NCBI GenBank assembly: GCA_028344575.1
Contig: JAOMBO010000003.1
Coordinates: 1 to 64,000 of the forward strand
Length of the DNA stretch: 64,000 bases
Reading direction: 5' to 3'
Origin: Candidatus Nitrosopelagicus sp.
GTDB lineage: Archaea > Thermoproteota > Nitrososphaeria > Nitrososphaerales > Nitrosopumilaceae
The translations under genes and the position numbers were made by a program. Positions 24,559-34,630 of the stretch are shown here, one piece after another. Position 1 is the stretch's first letter; the number at the start of each line of letters is the position of its first letter. Below the pieces are notes generated by a model that searched no databases, had not been told where the DNA came from, and was given only the letters and a program-made list of their open reading frames with translations.

Positions 24559-26745
24559 ATGAGATCACTCTTGATAATATTCACATTTTTTCTAGTTTTC
24601 ACTGTCAGCATCACCCCTGCAGCATTAGCAGCTGATTATCCTCCTTCTCCTTCAGATTCTGAAAATACAAATCCAGGAAAAAACCCTGTAGATGAAATTA
24701 AAAATGCCACAAAAGATTCTAGCTTTTATGGAACTGCAAACGATCAAAATGCTCGAACTCCTTACAATAACTATAATGGTGGATTTGATGGCTCTGCAGA
24801 AGCAGAATCAATAAAGATGTGGTTTTGTGGAAATAATCCGTTTGGAAATACCTCTCAAGGTGCAGGTGCATACAGCTATGTTTTTGATGGAAGGAATTCT
24901 TTCAATGCAACCGCTCCTGGATTAATTGATCAAAATGAATTACGTCAATCAGTAATTCAAAAATGTATGAAGGCTGAAAAATATATTGACTGGCATACGA
25001 CTGACACAGTTTACGTTGTTATCTTTGCACCTGGATTCAATGAAGACCCATTAAAAACAGATTATATTGGAAATAAACAATACAATGAAATTTTTTGTAC
25101 ATCTGATGTAAGTCCAACCGTTGGTATGTGGAGCAATGAAGGTGGACGTGAAGGTGCGGCATGGGGCTATCAATCATGGATTGCAGATAATGGTGGAAGT
25201 AGTGCTCATAAGGACATGTATGGTCCATACAAAAAATTTGGAAGTAGTTCAAATGATGGCACTTTTGCAGCCGACCGTACAAACTGGTCTAATGATTTCT
25301 ATCCTGGATATATGGCATGGTGGTCAAACACAGACAATGCTGGACTTGCAGCTGTTAAGGGCATCAAAGAGATAGGACATGATACTGGTGTATTTGCCGG
25401 CTCTGTGTCTTTATCCGGAATAAAACGTTTCATCGCACTACCCGAAAAATACTCTTTTGGTGTAATTAATACTGATTACAATAAACAATTTACATCTGGC
25501 AGTGATCGTTCTAGTACTACTTCAATTGGCAGTAAAATTTGTAATGTTCAAACTGATAGAACCGGAGCGTTTACGATTGCATGGGAATATTCTGAAGACA
25601 AGTTTGTCAGTAAAACTGCATACTATACAATGAAAGAAGGTGAGGTAAAGTTTGGCGATGATATAGTTACAATGGATCAACAAGTCTCTGTTGTATTATC
25701 TGATAGAGATGTATCTAGTAGGCCATGGGATTCAACTCCTATAGAAGTTCATGTTTGGTCTGATTCTGATGAAGGTGGAATACAATTACAACTTAGACAT
25801 GAACGTGATTGGTGGGTCATGCAAGCTGATGATCAAACATTTTATGGTACTCTCTATTTGACTACTGATCAAGAATCCTTAGATCAGGAAACCTCTGGTA
25901 AAGGTGGAATTCGTTGTTACAAAGGAGAATGTTATGAACGAGGAAGTGCACGACTTCATGCTGAACCTGGAGATCATATCTATGTACATTACAAAGATTA
26001 CACTTTACCAAAACCATACGGAATCGATGGCTGTACCATGAATTCTGCTGATTGGACAATTGATACAGAACCATATGATTGTGATCACTTAGACATCTAC
26101 AATTTTGCAAAAGTAAAAGAGGCTGCGCCTCTATCTGAAGTTGCTCTAACTCATGTTAGTATTCTTCCATATGACAAACCTGATGTTGATGAACTTAATG
26201 AAATAAATGCTGATATTACTACATATGAAAGACTTGCAGTAACTGAAGAAAGACGTATTGAAAAAATGGGCTATGAATCATCTAGTGAAAATATGAGTCA
26301 ATATTCTTTCAAATATGATGGATTAATTGCTAAAATCACTGATTTAAAAAATGAAGTGAATGAATTAAAAATAAAATTAGCTGAACATAAACTATCTAAC
26401 AGTTCAAAAACATTCGTTGAAGGTGAATTGGTGTACATCGAAGGAAAATTCGTAAGTTCAAGTTATGCTCCAAACCAATTTGTATTTGCTGCACAGGCTG
26501 AACATGTAGAAACAGGTCAGGTAGACTATGTTGGAATGTCACAAAAAATCAACGTGACAAAGAAAAAAGCTGTTGAAGAAGTATTACATTGGACACCTAA
26601 ACTGCCAGGTGAGTATGTATTGAAATTATATGTTATGGATGCAACTACAATGGGTGCTGTATTGAAAGATCCTGTAATCAATAATATCTATGTTGAACCT
26701 GCAAACACTAGTCTTGCTTCTGGTCCGGAGTCAGCAAAAAATTAG
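24559..26745 (+). CDS. Large exported S-layer-like protein
   Basis: The ATG at 24559 (MRSLLIIFTFF) gives 728 residues with a clear signal peptide cleaved near AALAAD. An upstream in-frame ATG at 24487 would bury the signal. Sequence patterns such as GHDTGVFAGSVSLSG and VSVVLSDRDVS, then a VHVWSDSDEGGIQLQL run, resemble the repeats of thaumarchaeal S-layer proteins. Cys residues are frequent and a coiled coil lies near residues 540-615, before a C-terminal beta domain. No membrane anchor is seen at the C-terminus. It probably works in the cell envelope with the two following exported proteins. Confidence 0.75.
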   Translation: MRSLLIIFTFFLVFTVSITPAALAADYPPSPSDSENTNPGKNPVDEIKNATKDSSFYGTANDQNARTPYNNYNGGFDGSAEAESIKMWFCGNNPFGNTSQGAGAYSYVFDGRNSFNATAPGLIDQNELRQSVIQKCMKAEKYIDWHTTDTVYVVIFAPGFNEDPLKTDYIGNKQYNEIFCTSDVSPTVGMWSNEGGREGAAWGYQSWIADNGGSSAHKDMYGPYKKFGSSSNDGTFAADRTNWSNDFYPGYMAWWSNTDNAGLAAVKGIKEIGHDTGVFAGSVSLSGIKRFIALPEKYSFGVINTDYNKQFTSGSDRSSTTSIGSKICNVQTDRTGAFTIAWEYSEDKFVSKTAYYTMKEGEVKFGDDIVTMDQQVSVVLSDRDVSSRPWDSTPIEVHVWSDSDEGGIQLQLRHERDWWVMQADDQTFYGTLYLTTDQESLDQETSGKGGIRCYKGECYERGSARLHAEPGDHIYVHYKDYTLPKPYGIDGCTMNSADWTIDTEPYDCDHLDIYNFAKVKEAAPLSEVALTHVSILPYDKPDVDELNEINADITTYERLAVTEERRIEKMGYESSSENMSQYSFKYDGLIAKITDLKNEVNELKIKLAEHKLSNSSKTFVEGELVYIEGKFVSSSYAPNQFVFAAQAEHVETGQVDYVGMSQKINVTKKKAVEEVLHWTPKLPGEYVLKLYVMDATTMGAVLKDPVINNIYVEPANTSLASGPESAKN

Positions 26746-26757
26746 AGATGAGTTAAT

Positions 26758-28191
26758 TTGAAAATTTTCAAGTTGATGTTAAAATTATCTTTCATACCTC
26801 TAGCAATGATTTTACTATCGGGATTTGTTCCTGACTCATTTTCTGAAACCGAATTGAAAACTGTTCAAATTTTTGTTCAACCACCTACAGGTTTAACTGC
26901 AGAAAATGATATGAATAATGACGAACAAAAACCAACCCCTCAAACTCCTCCAAACTATCCTGGCGAAATGCCTACTGCATTTGTTACAGGTAATGAATAT
27001 GCACTAAACAGTAATGCAATATACATTAACACTGATGAAGGACTATCTCTCAATAATCTCTTAACTGAACAGATTGAAACTGAGAAAGAAAATGTTCAAC
27101 ACACGGATAGTTTTTGGTCAAGAACTGATCAATTAATCATGGGAAATTTTGGTGTAATCAATGCATTACAAAACCCTTTTACTGAAAACAATTATCATAT
27201 AGAAGGTCAAAAACATTCTGAGAATACAAACTCAAATCTTGAATATTTTGTTCAAGAACGAGGATATGATCTTGATACTTTACAAGATATCCCCAATCAC
27301 ATGGTAACTCCAAAAAAATATGATCTATCAAGAATTGTAAGTAAGGAAATTAGTAATCCTCTTTCTTCTGATTTGAGTGTGCAACATGTACGTGATCTTA
27401 GAGATGTATCTCCAAATGCATTTGATTTTACTTCGCAGCAAGAAATGCAAATGTTTAGAGAATCTGTAAAGAATACATCATTTGATGTTGTTGGAACATT
27501 AATGCCTAGATTGATGGTCGATGAGTCTTGGTTTGAACCTGAATCTATAGCTCAAACAAACTCCAATGTAAGAAATGATGAAAAACAAAATATTTCGCAA
27601 AGTATGATTGAATCTCAAAAACAAGAAGAACAGAAAAAACAAGTTGAACAAGAAAAACTCTTCCAAGAAACCTCCCATATCAAAGATCTAATAGCAAATT
27701 CAGGATATGAACCAAATCATAATCTTCAAGAAAATTCTCAATTTCCTCTATTTGAAATCATTACATCATTTGGAATGTTTGTAACCTCTTTTATTACATG
27801 TCACATGATAATACGCCATTATAGAAATTCTCAAAAAATTCATCTACCTTCAATTACAATTGAATCAAAAAATAATTATTTGACAGAGGTTGAATCTTTA
27901 CTAACCCATGCAACATCTTTGTATCGTCAAAATAACATAAAAGATGCATACGAAAAACTCAGTCAGTCAATAAGATTATTTTATTCTAACAGACTTGAAT
28001 TAGAAAAAGAAATCATAACTTCTGATTTGTTACCTTTAATGAAACGTTTTGGTAGTAATGAAGAATCACTTGTTGAAGAAAGCCTTCGTTTATCCGATAT
28101 GATTGAATTTGCAAAACATATTGAAAAAGACAATAAATTTGAACAAATTATCACTGAATTCTCAAAAATTGTTAGAAAAGAAAAAATCTAG
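26758..28191 (+). CDS. Exported/membrane protein with DUF4129-like C-terminal domain
   Basis: It begins with TTG at 26758 (an ATG 6 codons later is possible) and has 477 residues. The signal sequence covers residues about 1-30. A long outside domain follows, with no recognised fold. A Gln/Lys/Glu coiled coil (about 280-310) precedes one transmembrane helix (about 332-352). The cytosolic C-terminal 110 residues are helical (SLLTHATSLYRQNNIKDAYE and ELEKEIITSDLL) and resemble DUF4129 or a TPR-like bundle. The 12-bp gap to the S-layer-like gene suggests an operon and a joint envelope role. Confidence 0.65.
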   Translation: MKIFKLMLKLSFIPLAMILLSGFVPDSFSETELKTVQIFVQPPTGLTAENDMNNDEQKPTPQTPPNYPGEMPTAFVTGNEYALNSNAIYINTDEGLSLNNLLTEQIETEKENVQHTDSFWSRTDQLIMGNFGVINALQNPFTENNYHIEGQKHSENTNSNLEYFVQERGYDLDTLQDIPNHMVTPKKYDLSRIVSKEISNPLSSDLSVQHVRDLRDVSPNAFDFTSQQEMQMFRESVKNTSFDVVGTLMPRLMVDESWFEPESIAQTNSNVRNDEKQNISQSMIESQKQEEQKKQVEQEKLFQETSHIKDLIANSGYEPNHNLQENSQFPLFEIITSFGMFVTSFITCHMIIRHYRNSQKIHLPSITIESKNNYLTEVESLLTHATSLYRQNNIKDAYEKLSQSIRLFYSNRLELEKEIITSDLLPLMKRFGSNEESLVEESLRLSDMIEFAKHIEKDNKFEQIITEFSKIVRKEKI

Positions 28192-28209
28192 ATATTTTTG
28201 ATATAATTC

Positions 28210-30669
28210 ATGAATAAAATACTAATATCTTCTATTTGCATTTCACTATGTTCAATATTATTTGTTAATTTTGGGTATGCTGATGAAACATCATCTGAAC
28301 CCGAAATTGCAATTCCTGACTTAGTAATTGATTTCAATAATGACAAAAATTGGTATGGTCTAAAATCTGGTGAAACACCGTATTGGAAAATTGAAAATGG
28401 CGTTGGAAAATTTAACATTCAACCAGGAACACTTGAACCTGGAAAGAGACAATTGGAATCTGCATCAATTGATCTTGAGAATCTTTTAGGTGAACGAATT
28501 GGCGAAGATTGGGTTTTGAGGTATAAACTAACAATTGATGAGTTTAAAATGGGCAGTGATTCTTCGTGGTCTCAACTATTAATTGGATTATTTTCAAAAC
28601 CTACCTCTGGAGCTGCATCTGAAATTACACACGGTGATGCAAAACAATGGGGACTAGGTACTGCATTCATGACAGGTGTGGATATGAAACGTACAATGCT
28701 CATGTATGACCTAGGATTTTACTTAGAATGGCATTCACAACCTGAAAAAGGCTCATTTGAAAATGAAAAATCACTTCCTGGTGAGAACAGAACTTACTGG
28801 GTTGAATATAGGAAAATGAAAAATTTTCTCACAGTAAGTATTTTCGATGATAGCTCATTTGAAAGAGAAACCTTAGTTGAAAAACAACATACTGAGGGAT
28901 GGGCGAATGTGGATGATCTAAAATATTTTAGATTATTTCCATTAATTGAAACAAATACTTCTGATGGAGTAATTGCAGGAACTATTGATGATATTGAGTT
29001 TTATAATAACAAAAGATATGTAACAAAAAACTTTGACGAAAAAGAACTCGAAGAAATAAAATCATTTGAAGAGAGACTAAACGAATTATTTGATAAACAA
29101 AACCAATCAAATATTGATAAAGAAAATAAAAGACTTGAAAAATTAAAAAGAGAATCTATCCCTGACTGGTTAAAATTCCCTGCAGGTCTGTGGTCTGATT
29201 CTAAATTATCTGATGAACAATTCTTTCAGATAATTGAATATTTGATTAAACAAGATATTCTTGCAATTCCACTTTCAAATTATGAATTGTTTGATGATAC
29301 TTTCAAACCTCAGACAATAACAATTCCTTCTGATCCTGAATGTACTAATTGCATTGAAACTAAATTGATAAATCTCAGATGGGTCTTACCTGAAGAACTT
29401 GCAAAAAAAGGTTCAAATCCACAGATATTCATTCAAAATCCTTCTAATGAAGTCATTAGTCTTAGTGCAACTAGTGCTGATTCAATATCATACGAGATTA
29501 CAAATGAATTTCTTCCTGGAATTTATGATGTAGATGTAATTTTTGCAAATGAAAAATTTTCTGTACCCTCATTCATGTTGTTGGAAACAGAAGTTCCAAA
29601 ATTACCATTCTGGATAAAAAATGATGTAAAAAAATGGTCACTTGATGAAAAACCAACTCAACATTTTAAGGATGTTTTATATTTTTTAATTCAAGAAAAG
29701 TTTATTGACATTGAACCATCTGAATTTATAGTTCCGGAGCCTATCCCACAATTAACTCAAAAACAAATACTTTTAACATATTTCCCTACAGATTATGAAA
29801 AAAATTCATTTGAACCATTTACTTGGAAATATTTTGAAGATTATTCACGAGGTATTTTTCAGTATAGAGCTCAAGAATCTATGTCCATACAAACTTCTGT
29901 AGGAAAAATATTGTATGATATTTCTAGACCATATGATCCAATTTACAACGAGAATCAGGTCCCGTATATTCTCATGGAATTGTATCAGTATGAATCCAAT
30001 GAAGATGCAAAATCCTTTGTTGATAAATATCCTCGTGTGTACAATGCATTTTTTGATCAATCTGATATGAGTGGAACATCCAATTTAACGGGTGATTGTA
30101 TGTATAACAATGAAAAAAACTTTGTTGAAGCCAGTATGGATGAAGTACACATGGTGATCTGTATCTATGAAGATCTTGCATTATTAATTACAGCTTATGA
30201 AGATTATCCAAATGTTAATTCCTCTTTAGTGTTTAACATTGCAGATGTAATGTTTGAAAAAATTCATAATGGAAATGAATCTCCAAAATTACATAAAATA
30301 CTAAAACAAAATAGTTTTGAAGTTCAACCTGAATCAAAAACTGAATCTTCTCAAGAACCAAATAACCCTTCACCTCAAAATGATTCTGAGTTATCAGGAG
30401 CCAAATTAGGAATTCAAAATTTCACTTGCATAAAAGATGATTTTGGAATGATTGCGATTAATGGTGAGTTTGCAAATTCTGAAAAGTTTTTTGAAAGAAT
30501 AGTTTTCAGTATTATTCTAAAGTCGTATGATGGAACAAAATTGGCACAAGGTGATTCAGAAATTTTAGATATTGAACCATTTGAAATAAGACAATTTGAT
30601 GGATATGTAGAATTGAATGAACCCTTCTACGAATGTAGCGCGGTCATAAATTGGGACAAATCTGGGTAG
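28210..30669 (+). CDS. Large exported multidomain protein with WxK/AGxW repeats and FxLYD-like domain
   Basis: This 819-residue protein has a signal peptide (residues 1-25). A jelly-roll-like N-terminal domain (about 35-270) is followed by a coiled coil. A first short W-rich repeat (IPDWLKFPAGLWSDSKLSDE) starts near residue 316, and a weaker second copy (LPFWIKNDVKKW) near 466. A middle domain, a Ser/Pro/Asn linker (about 700-725) and a C-terminal FxLYD-like beta domain complete the chain. The same W-rich repeat occurs twice in the next gene. It is a secreted or surface protein of unknown ligand. Confidence 0.65.
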   Translation: MNKILISSICISLCSILFVNFGYADETSSEPEIAIPDLVIDFNNDKNWYGLKSGETPYWKIENGVGKFNIQPGTLEPGKRQLESASIDLENLLGERIGEDWVLRYKLTIDEFKMGSDSSWSQLLIGLFSKPTSGAASEITHGDAKQWGLGTAFMTGVDMKRTMLMYDLGFYLEWHSQPEKGSFENEKSLPGENRTYWVEYRKMKNFLTVSIFDDSSFERETLVEKQHTEGWANVDDLKYFRLFPLIETNTSDGVIAGTIDDIEFYNNKRYVTKNFDEKELEEIKSFEERLNELFDKQNQSNIDKENKRLEKLKRESIPDWLKFPAGLWSDSKLSDEQFFQIIEYLIKQDILAIPLSNYELFDDTFKPQTITIPSDPECTNCIETKLINLRWVLPEELAKKGSNPQIFIQNPSNEVISLSATSADSISYEITNEFLPGIYDVDVIFANEKFSVPSFMLLETEVPKLPFWIKNDVKKWSLDEKPTQHFKDVLYFLIQEKFIDIEPSEFIVPEPIPQLTQKQILLTYFPTDYEKNSFEPFTWKYFEDYSRGIFQYRAQESMSIQTSVGKILYDISRPYDPIYNENQVPYILMELYQYESNEDAKSFVDKYPRVYNAFFDQSDMSGTSNLTGDCMYNNEKNFVEASMDEVHMVICIYEDLALLITAYEDYPNVNSSLVFNIADVMFEKIHNGNESPKLHKILKQNSFEVQPESKTESSQEPNNPSPQNDSELSGAKLGIQNFTCIKDDFGMIAINGEFANSEKFFERIVFSIILKSYDGTKLAQGDSEILDIEPFEIRQFDGYVELNEPFYECSAVINWDKSG

Positions 30670-30745
30670 TTTGTTCTAACTTTGTACTAATTCGAAAACC
30701 AAAACATACGCCTCTTTTTAATAACTGATTTTTTTGAGAAATTTC

Positions 30746-32512
30746 ATGCAAATACGAAAGTATGCAATACTAGGTTTATTCGCAGCAATACTCCTATCTG
30801 TCCCGAGTTCAGGTCTTGCAAGCGCAGAATCTGTCCCAAACTGGGTTAAGACTAACGCAGGTTGGTGGGCAAGTGGGGATATTGATCAACAATCGTTTAT
30901 TCAAGGAATTGAATATTTGGTTAACCAAGGAATTATCTCAGTTCCTGTCCAAAAAGTTTCTGGTGAAAGATCTGAAACTGTACCTGATTGGATTAAAAAT
31001 ACAGCAGGTTGGTGGGCAGAAGATGCAATCTCTGATGCTGAATTTGTTAGAGCGGTAGAGTTTCTAGTTGCTGAGAATATTATTTCCGTTCAAGTTGATG
31101 CACTAAATGAAATTAAAATGCCTACTTCAATTGGAAAAACCATAACTCTTGCAAAGTCTCCTGAAGGAACCGACTTTGAAGAAAAAGAAATGGATTTTTA
31201 TGATGAAGATGATTACAAGTTTGCAAAAAAACACGGTGATGGAATGGCATATCCTGGTGTCGTAATTGATGGTGACAGAAGTGCAGTACATGTTACTTAT
31301 GCTGATACCGTCAATGGAGAAACCAATATTTTATTTACATCAACATATGATGGCGGAAATACTTGGACCGGCCCAACAATTGTTAACGAACCTGGTAAAG
31401 CAAGCCGACCTCACATGGCCGGTGGTGCAATGTTGCAAGTAGGACCCGATGGTGAAATTTATGCACTGTATGGTCACTCTATCAAAGATAAAAAAGTCAT
31501 GGATGAAGGATTTGGACATGGTTATACCTATACAATCCTTGCACGTTCTGATGACGGTGGAAAAACATGGCCAATGCACACATTGATTGGTGATCCAAAT
31601 ACTCACTATCATGATGCTGCAAATGGAATGATGCATTCAAAAACATTTGAAAGCTTTTCTATTCGTGATGATGGACGTGTTTATGTTGCATGGCTAGACT
31701 CTAGAGGTCAGCAAAATGGTGGTTATACTACCGGACAAGTACGTATGCAATACTCTGATAATAATGGAGAATTATTTTCAAAATCTGTTATAGTCAAAAA
31801 CAAAGTTTGTCCATGTTGTGCAACTGACATTTGTTCAAAAACCACAGGTGAAACATTTGTCCAATACAGAAATGTAGTTGGAAATTATGGTGAGCCAAAT
31901 TACCGTGATATAGTTGTCTCAAAATCTGATGACCACGGTGCAGTCTGGAATCCACCAGAACTTGTAGGTGATGATGGATATGAGACCAATGGATGTGCTC
32001 ATACAGTTTCCTCTATGGCTCTTGATAGCAATGGTTACTTGCATGCCGCATGGTATACAGGCGGTCGTTCTAATGCAGAAGGACCTGGTCTTTATTATGC
32101 AGTAAGCAAAGATGATGCTGAAACATGGTCTTATCCACTAAAAGTATGGGGTGAAACATTCTTCCCTCCTGCACATATCAAAATTACTGTTGGAACAGAT
32201 GATGTTCCAAGAATGGCATGGTCTGATAGAACAGTTGATGGTGGTGCAGTCTACACAGCTGCAGTTAATCCAAATAATGGAAAACTCACTGAAGCACAAA
32301 AAGTTGGTGTTGGTGACAATGCTTGGATTAGTTCTGTAGGTGGTGTTACCGCAATGACTTGGAATAGTTCAAGCGTTTGGGTAGATGAAGACAAACTTGA
32401 TGAAGATGGTGTTTTCGAAGACTGGAAGGATGGTCAATACTCCGGTGGAAACGTCAAGGATAAACAGACTAAAGGTGAAATCTTTGTTAAAATCTGGGAT
32501 GACCGATTATAG
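30746..32512 (+). CDS. Exported beta-propeller (sialidase/BNR-like) protein with CPCC and GCAH metal-type motifs
   Basis: The ATG at 30746 (MQIRKYAILG) gives 588 residues with a signal peptide. Two W-rich repeats come first (NWVKTNAGWWASGDIDQQSF and DWIKNTAGWWAEDAISDAEF). A beta-propeller follows with Asp-box motifs YDGGNTW, SDDGGKTW, SDDHGAVW and SKDDAETW. Cys355-Pro-Cys-Cys358, Cys363 and Cys417-Ala-His419 lie at the positions where related bacterial proteins of copper/cytochrome gene clusters carry CPCC and GCPH. A sialidase activity is therefore unlikely; metal (copper) binding is more plausible. The gene overlaps the thioredoxin-CcdA fusion by 14 bp. Confidence 0.8.
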   Translation: MQIRKYAILGLFAAILLSVPSSGLASAESVPNWVKTNAGWWASGDIDQQSFIQGIEYLVNQGIISVPVQKVSGERSETVPDWIKNTAGWWAEDAISDAEFVRAVEFLVAENIISVQVDALNEIKMPTSIGKTITLAKSPEGTDFEEKEMDFYDEDDYKFAKKHGDGMAYPGVVIDGDRSAVHVTYADTVNGETNILFTSTYDGGNTWTGPTIVNEPGKASRPHMAGGAMLQVGPDGEIYALYGHSIKDKKVMDEGFGHGYTYTILARSDDGGKTWPMHTLIGDPNTHYHDAANGMMHSKTFESFSIRDDGRVYVAWLDSRGQQNGGYTTGQVRMQYSDNNGELFSKSVIVKNKVCPCCATDICSKTTGETFVQYRNVVGNYGEPNYRDIVVSKSDDHGAVWNPPELVGDDGYETNGCAHTVSSMALDSNGYLHAAWYTGGRSNAEGPGLYYAVSKDDAETWSYPLKVWGETFFPPAHIKITVGTDDVPRMAWSDRTVDGGAVYTAAVNPNNGKLTEAQKVGVGDNAWISSVGGVTAMTWNSSSVWVDEDKLDEDGVFEDWKDGQYSGGNVKDKQTKGEIFVKIWDDRL

Positions 32513-33902
32513 GAACATCCTATTTCTCACTTTTTCTATTCTAATACTTACGTCTAGCGTAAGCGTTGCTTATGCACAAGATGAACCAAAAACATATCCA
32601 AATTATCGTGCATATGATTATGATGGAAATACTGTAAGACTTACTGACCTTGAAGGTCAAGTTGTGTTACTAAATGTCTGGGCAACTTGGTGTATGGAAT
32701 GTTTAGAAGAAATGCCATACCTTAACGAACTTAACAAAGAATATTCTCCATCAGGCCTTAAGACACTCAGTGTAAGTATTGATACTTTATCCCCTGATAT
32801 TGTAAAAGAATTTGCTGATGATATGGATATGACCACTGAAATTTGGTATGATCCTCGAAATAATGCAACTCGTGAATTTAGAATGATGGGACCGCCTATC
32901 ACCCTTTTGATCAATGGAAATAGTGAACTGATTCATGAATGGAAGGGTCCAATTTTTGAAGGAACTGATGTTGAAATGCGAATTGAAAGTGCATTAGGGT
33001 TAACAGGAATTGAAGAATCACAAGAACAAATACAGAACTTTGAATTATCTCAAATGGATCAACTTAGTATAGGTGTAGCATTTGCTGCTGGTTTGTTGAG
33101 TTTCTTATCTCCTTGTGTTTTACCATTAATTCCAGCATATGCTTCATTTATCACAGGAATGAGTTTGAGGGATTTATCTAATGCACAAAGTTCTGATAAA
33201 CCTAGAAAGTTCAATCAAGACGAAATTACTGAATCTACAATTGGTCATGAAGAGGTAATAGGTCAATCCACATCAAAATTCCGAGTACAAACAATGGTAT
33301 TGTCAAAAGGGCTTTTGTTTGTTTTAGGATTTTCAATAATTTTTGTCATATTGGGTTCTGCTGTTTCTTATGCAGGAACAATGTTTGATGAAGCCACATT
33401 GTGGATTGAAAGAATTGGTGGAATTGTACTGATTGCATTTGGTCTTCATTTGATTGGAATTCTTAAGTTGAACAAACTGAACATGCAAAAATCAATGAAC
33501 TTCCAAAATCGTTCTACAAAAAATATTGGTTCATTATTTGTAGGAATGGCTTTTGGTGCAGGATGGACTCCTTGCATTGGTCCGATTCTTGCAGGAATTC
33601 TAACTATGGCTGCTACTAGTTCAAGTTGGGTTGCAGGAACATCTCTTCTTATAGCATATTCTGCAGGACTTGCAATTCCATTTATCATATCTGCATTAGC
33701 AATTGATCGTTTTATGACATTCTTTAACAAAATAAAACGTTGGATTGGTTGGATTGAACGTGGTAGTGGAATATTGCTCATAGGAATTGGAGGATTACTA
33801 CTCACCGGCTCATTATCAGTACTTGCATCGTATTTCCCAAATACTGAGATTAATCTTGATTCACTTTTACATCCAATGTCTACTCTAAAACATTCTAGTT
33901 AG
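32499..33902 (+). CDS. TlpA-like thioredoxin fused to CcdA/DsbD transmembrane domain
   Basis: The ATG at 32499 (MTDYRNILFL) lies inside the end of the preceding gene and gives 467 residues. A signal peptide is followed by an extracytoplasmic thioredoxin fold with the active site WATWC65-M-E-C68. The CcdA domain (about residues 180-460) has paired cysteines in FLSPCVLPLIP and GWTPCIGPI. The protein should move electrons from cytosolic thioredoxin to the outside. The neighbour suggests reduction of Cys or copper sites in the Cys-rich propeller. A split version of the same system is at 56982-58801. Confidence 0.9.
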   Translation: MTDYRNILFLTFSILILTSSVSVAYAQDEPKTYPNYRAYDYDGNTVRLTDLEGQVVLLNVWATWCMECLEEMPYLNELNKEYSPSGLKTLSVSIDTLSPDIVKEFADDMDMTTEIWYDPRNNATREFRMMGPPITLLINGNSELIHEWKGPIFEGTDVEMRIESALGLTGIEESQEQIQNFELSQMDQLSIGVAFAAGLLSFLSPCVLPLIPAYASFITGMSLRDLSNAQSSDKPRKFNQDEITESTIGHEEVIGQSTSKFRVQTMVLSKGLLFVLGFSIIFVILGSAVSYAGTMFDEATLWIERIGGIVLIAFGLHLIGILKLNKLNMQKSMNFQNRSTKNIGSLFVGMAFGAGWTPCIGPILAGILTMAATSSSWVAGTSLLIAYSAGLAIPFIISALAIDRFMTFFNKIKRWIGWIERGSGILLIGIGGLLLTGSLSVLASYFPNTEINLDSLLHPMSTLKHSS

Positions 33903-34521
33903 AACAGAAATCATATGAATTTACTGAGTTTGATTCTTTAATTTTTTCTAGTTGTAGTCTCTTTATATCATCCACGCCTAGATATTTTCTCATATTTTCG
34001 TATTCTTGTTTTTCAAACTCGTCACTACTTATTCCTATATAAAATTCAGCTTTTCCTGTGAGCATTGAATTTTGCATACTTTCTTTTGGTATGCCATAGA
34101 AGATGTATGCAATGAATTTACCTTCTTCTAATTTATTCTCAGGTATTGAAAAAACAAATGAATCATCATATGTAATGTGTACTCCATCTGACATCACCAT
34201 TCTGTAATCTGATGGAAACGGACTAACCTGATACACCCACATTATTGCCGGGTAGCCTTTTTGTATTCCTAAATTGACAGCCTTACCATTTTCAAAGTTT
34301 ACGTTACCTGAAATCAAAACGTTCTTCGATTCATCCAATTGATTATATTTGTGAATAACTTCGGCAAGTGTAATGGTCTCATTACATGCAAAAAGATGCT
34401 TTAGTGACTCTGGAATCTCGCGCTCTTCAGCAACGCTTGAAGCTGATAATGCAGGTATTACCCCTATGGATACTATCAAAGTAAATAATACTGATCTGTA
34501 AAAATTGGATTTTATTTTCAA
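33895..34521 (-). CDS. Exported protein of unknown function
   Basis: This 208-residue protein has a signal peptide (cleavage near SASSVAEE). The mature part begins with LFACNETIT and ends with YDFCSN, so a disulfide joining the termini is possible. A beta-rich middle has VVSPFPSDY-like loops. It overlaps the convergent fusion gene by 8 bp. No family is recognised. Confidence 0.65.
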   Translation of the reverse strand: MKIKSNFYRSVLFTLIVSIGVIPALSASSVAEEREIPESLKHLFACNETITLAEVIHKYNQLDESKNVLISGNVNFENGKAVNLGIQKGYPAIMWVYQVSPFPSDYRMVMSDGVHITYDDSFVFSIPENKLEEGKFIAYIFYGIPKESMQNSMLTGKAEFYIGISSDEFEKQEYENMRKYLGVDDIKRLQLEKIKESNSVNSYDFCSN

Positions 34522-34630
34522 TAATCAAATACAAATCATTGAAAATATAAGCGTCAAAACTACTACTCACTAGTGCCAAATCACTATTTTTAATTTTTTA
34601 CTAAGATAGAGCACTTAAATTATTTAAGAC

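Noticed and set aside
30746-32512. Active sialidase
   Set aside because: Asp-boxes are present, but the catalytic arginine triad and Tyr/Glu pair were not recognised. The CPCC/GCAH residues point to a metal-type propeller instead.
34568-34580. CACTAGTG between the exported protein gene and purS as a regulon site
   Set aside because: The core matches, but there is no second box at the right spacing and no TATA contact. It is an 8-bp palindrome that can occur by chance.
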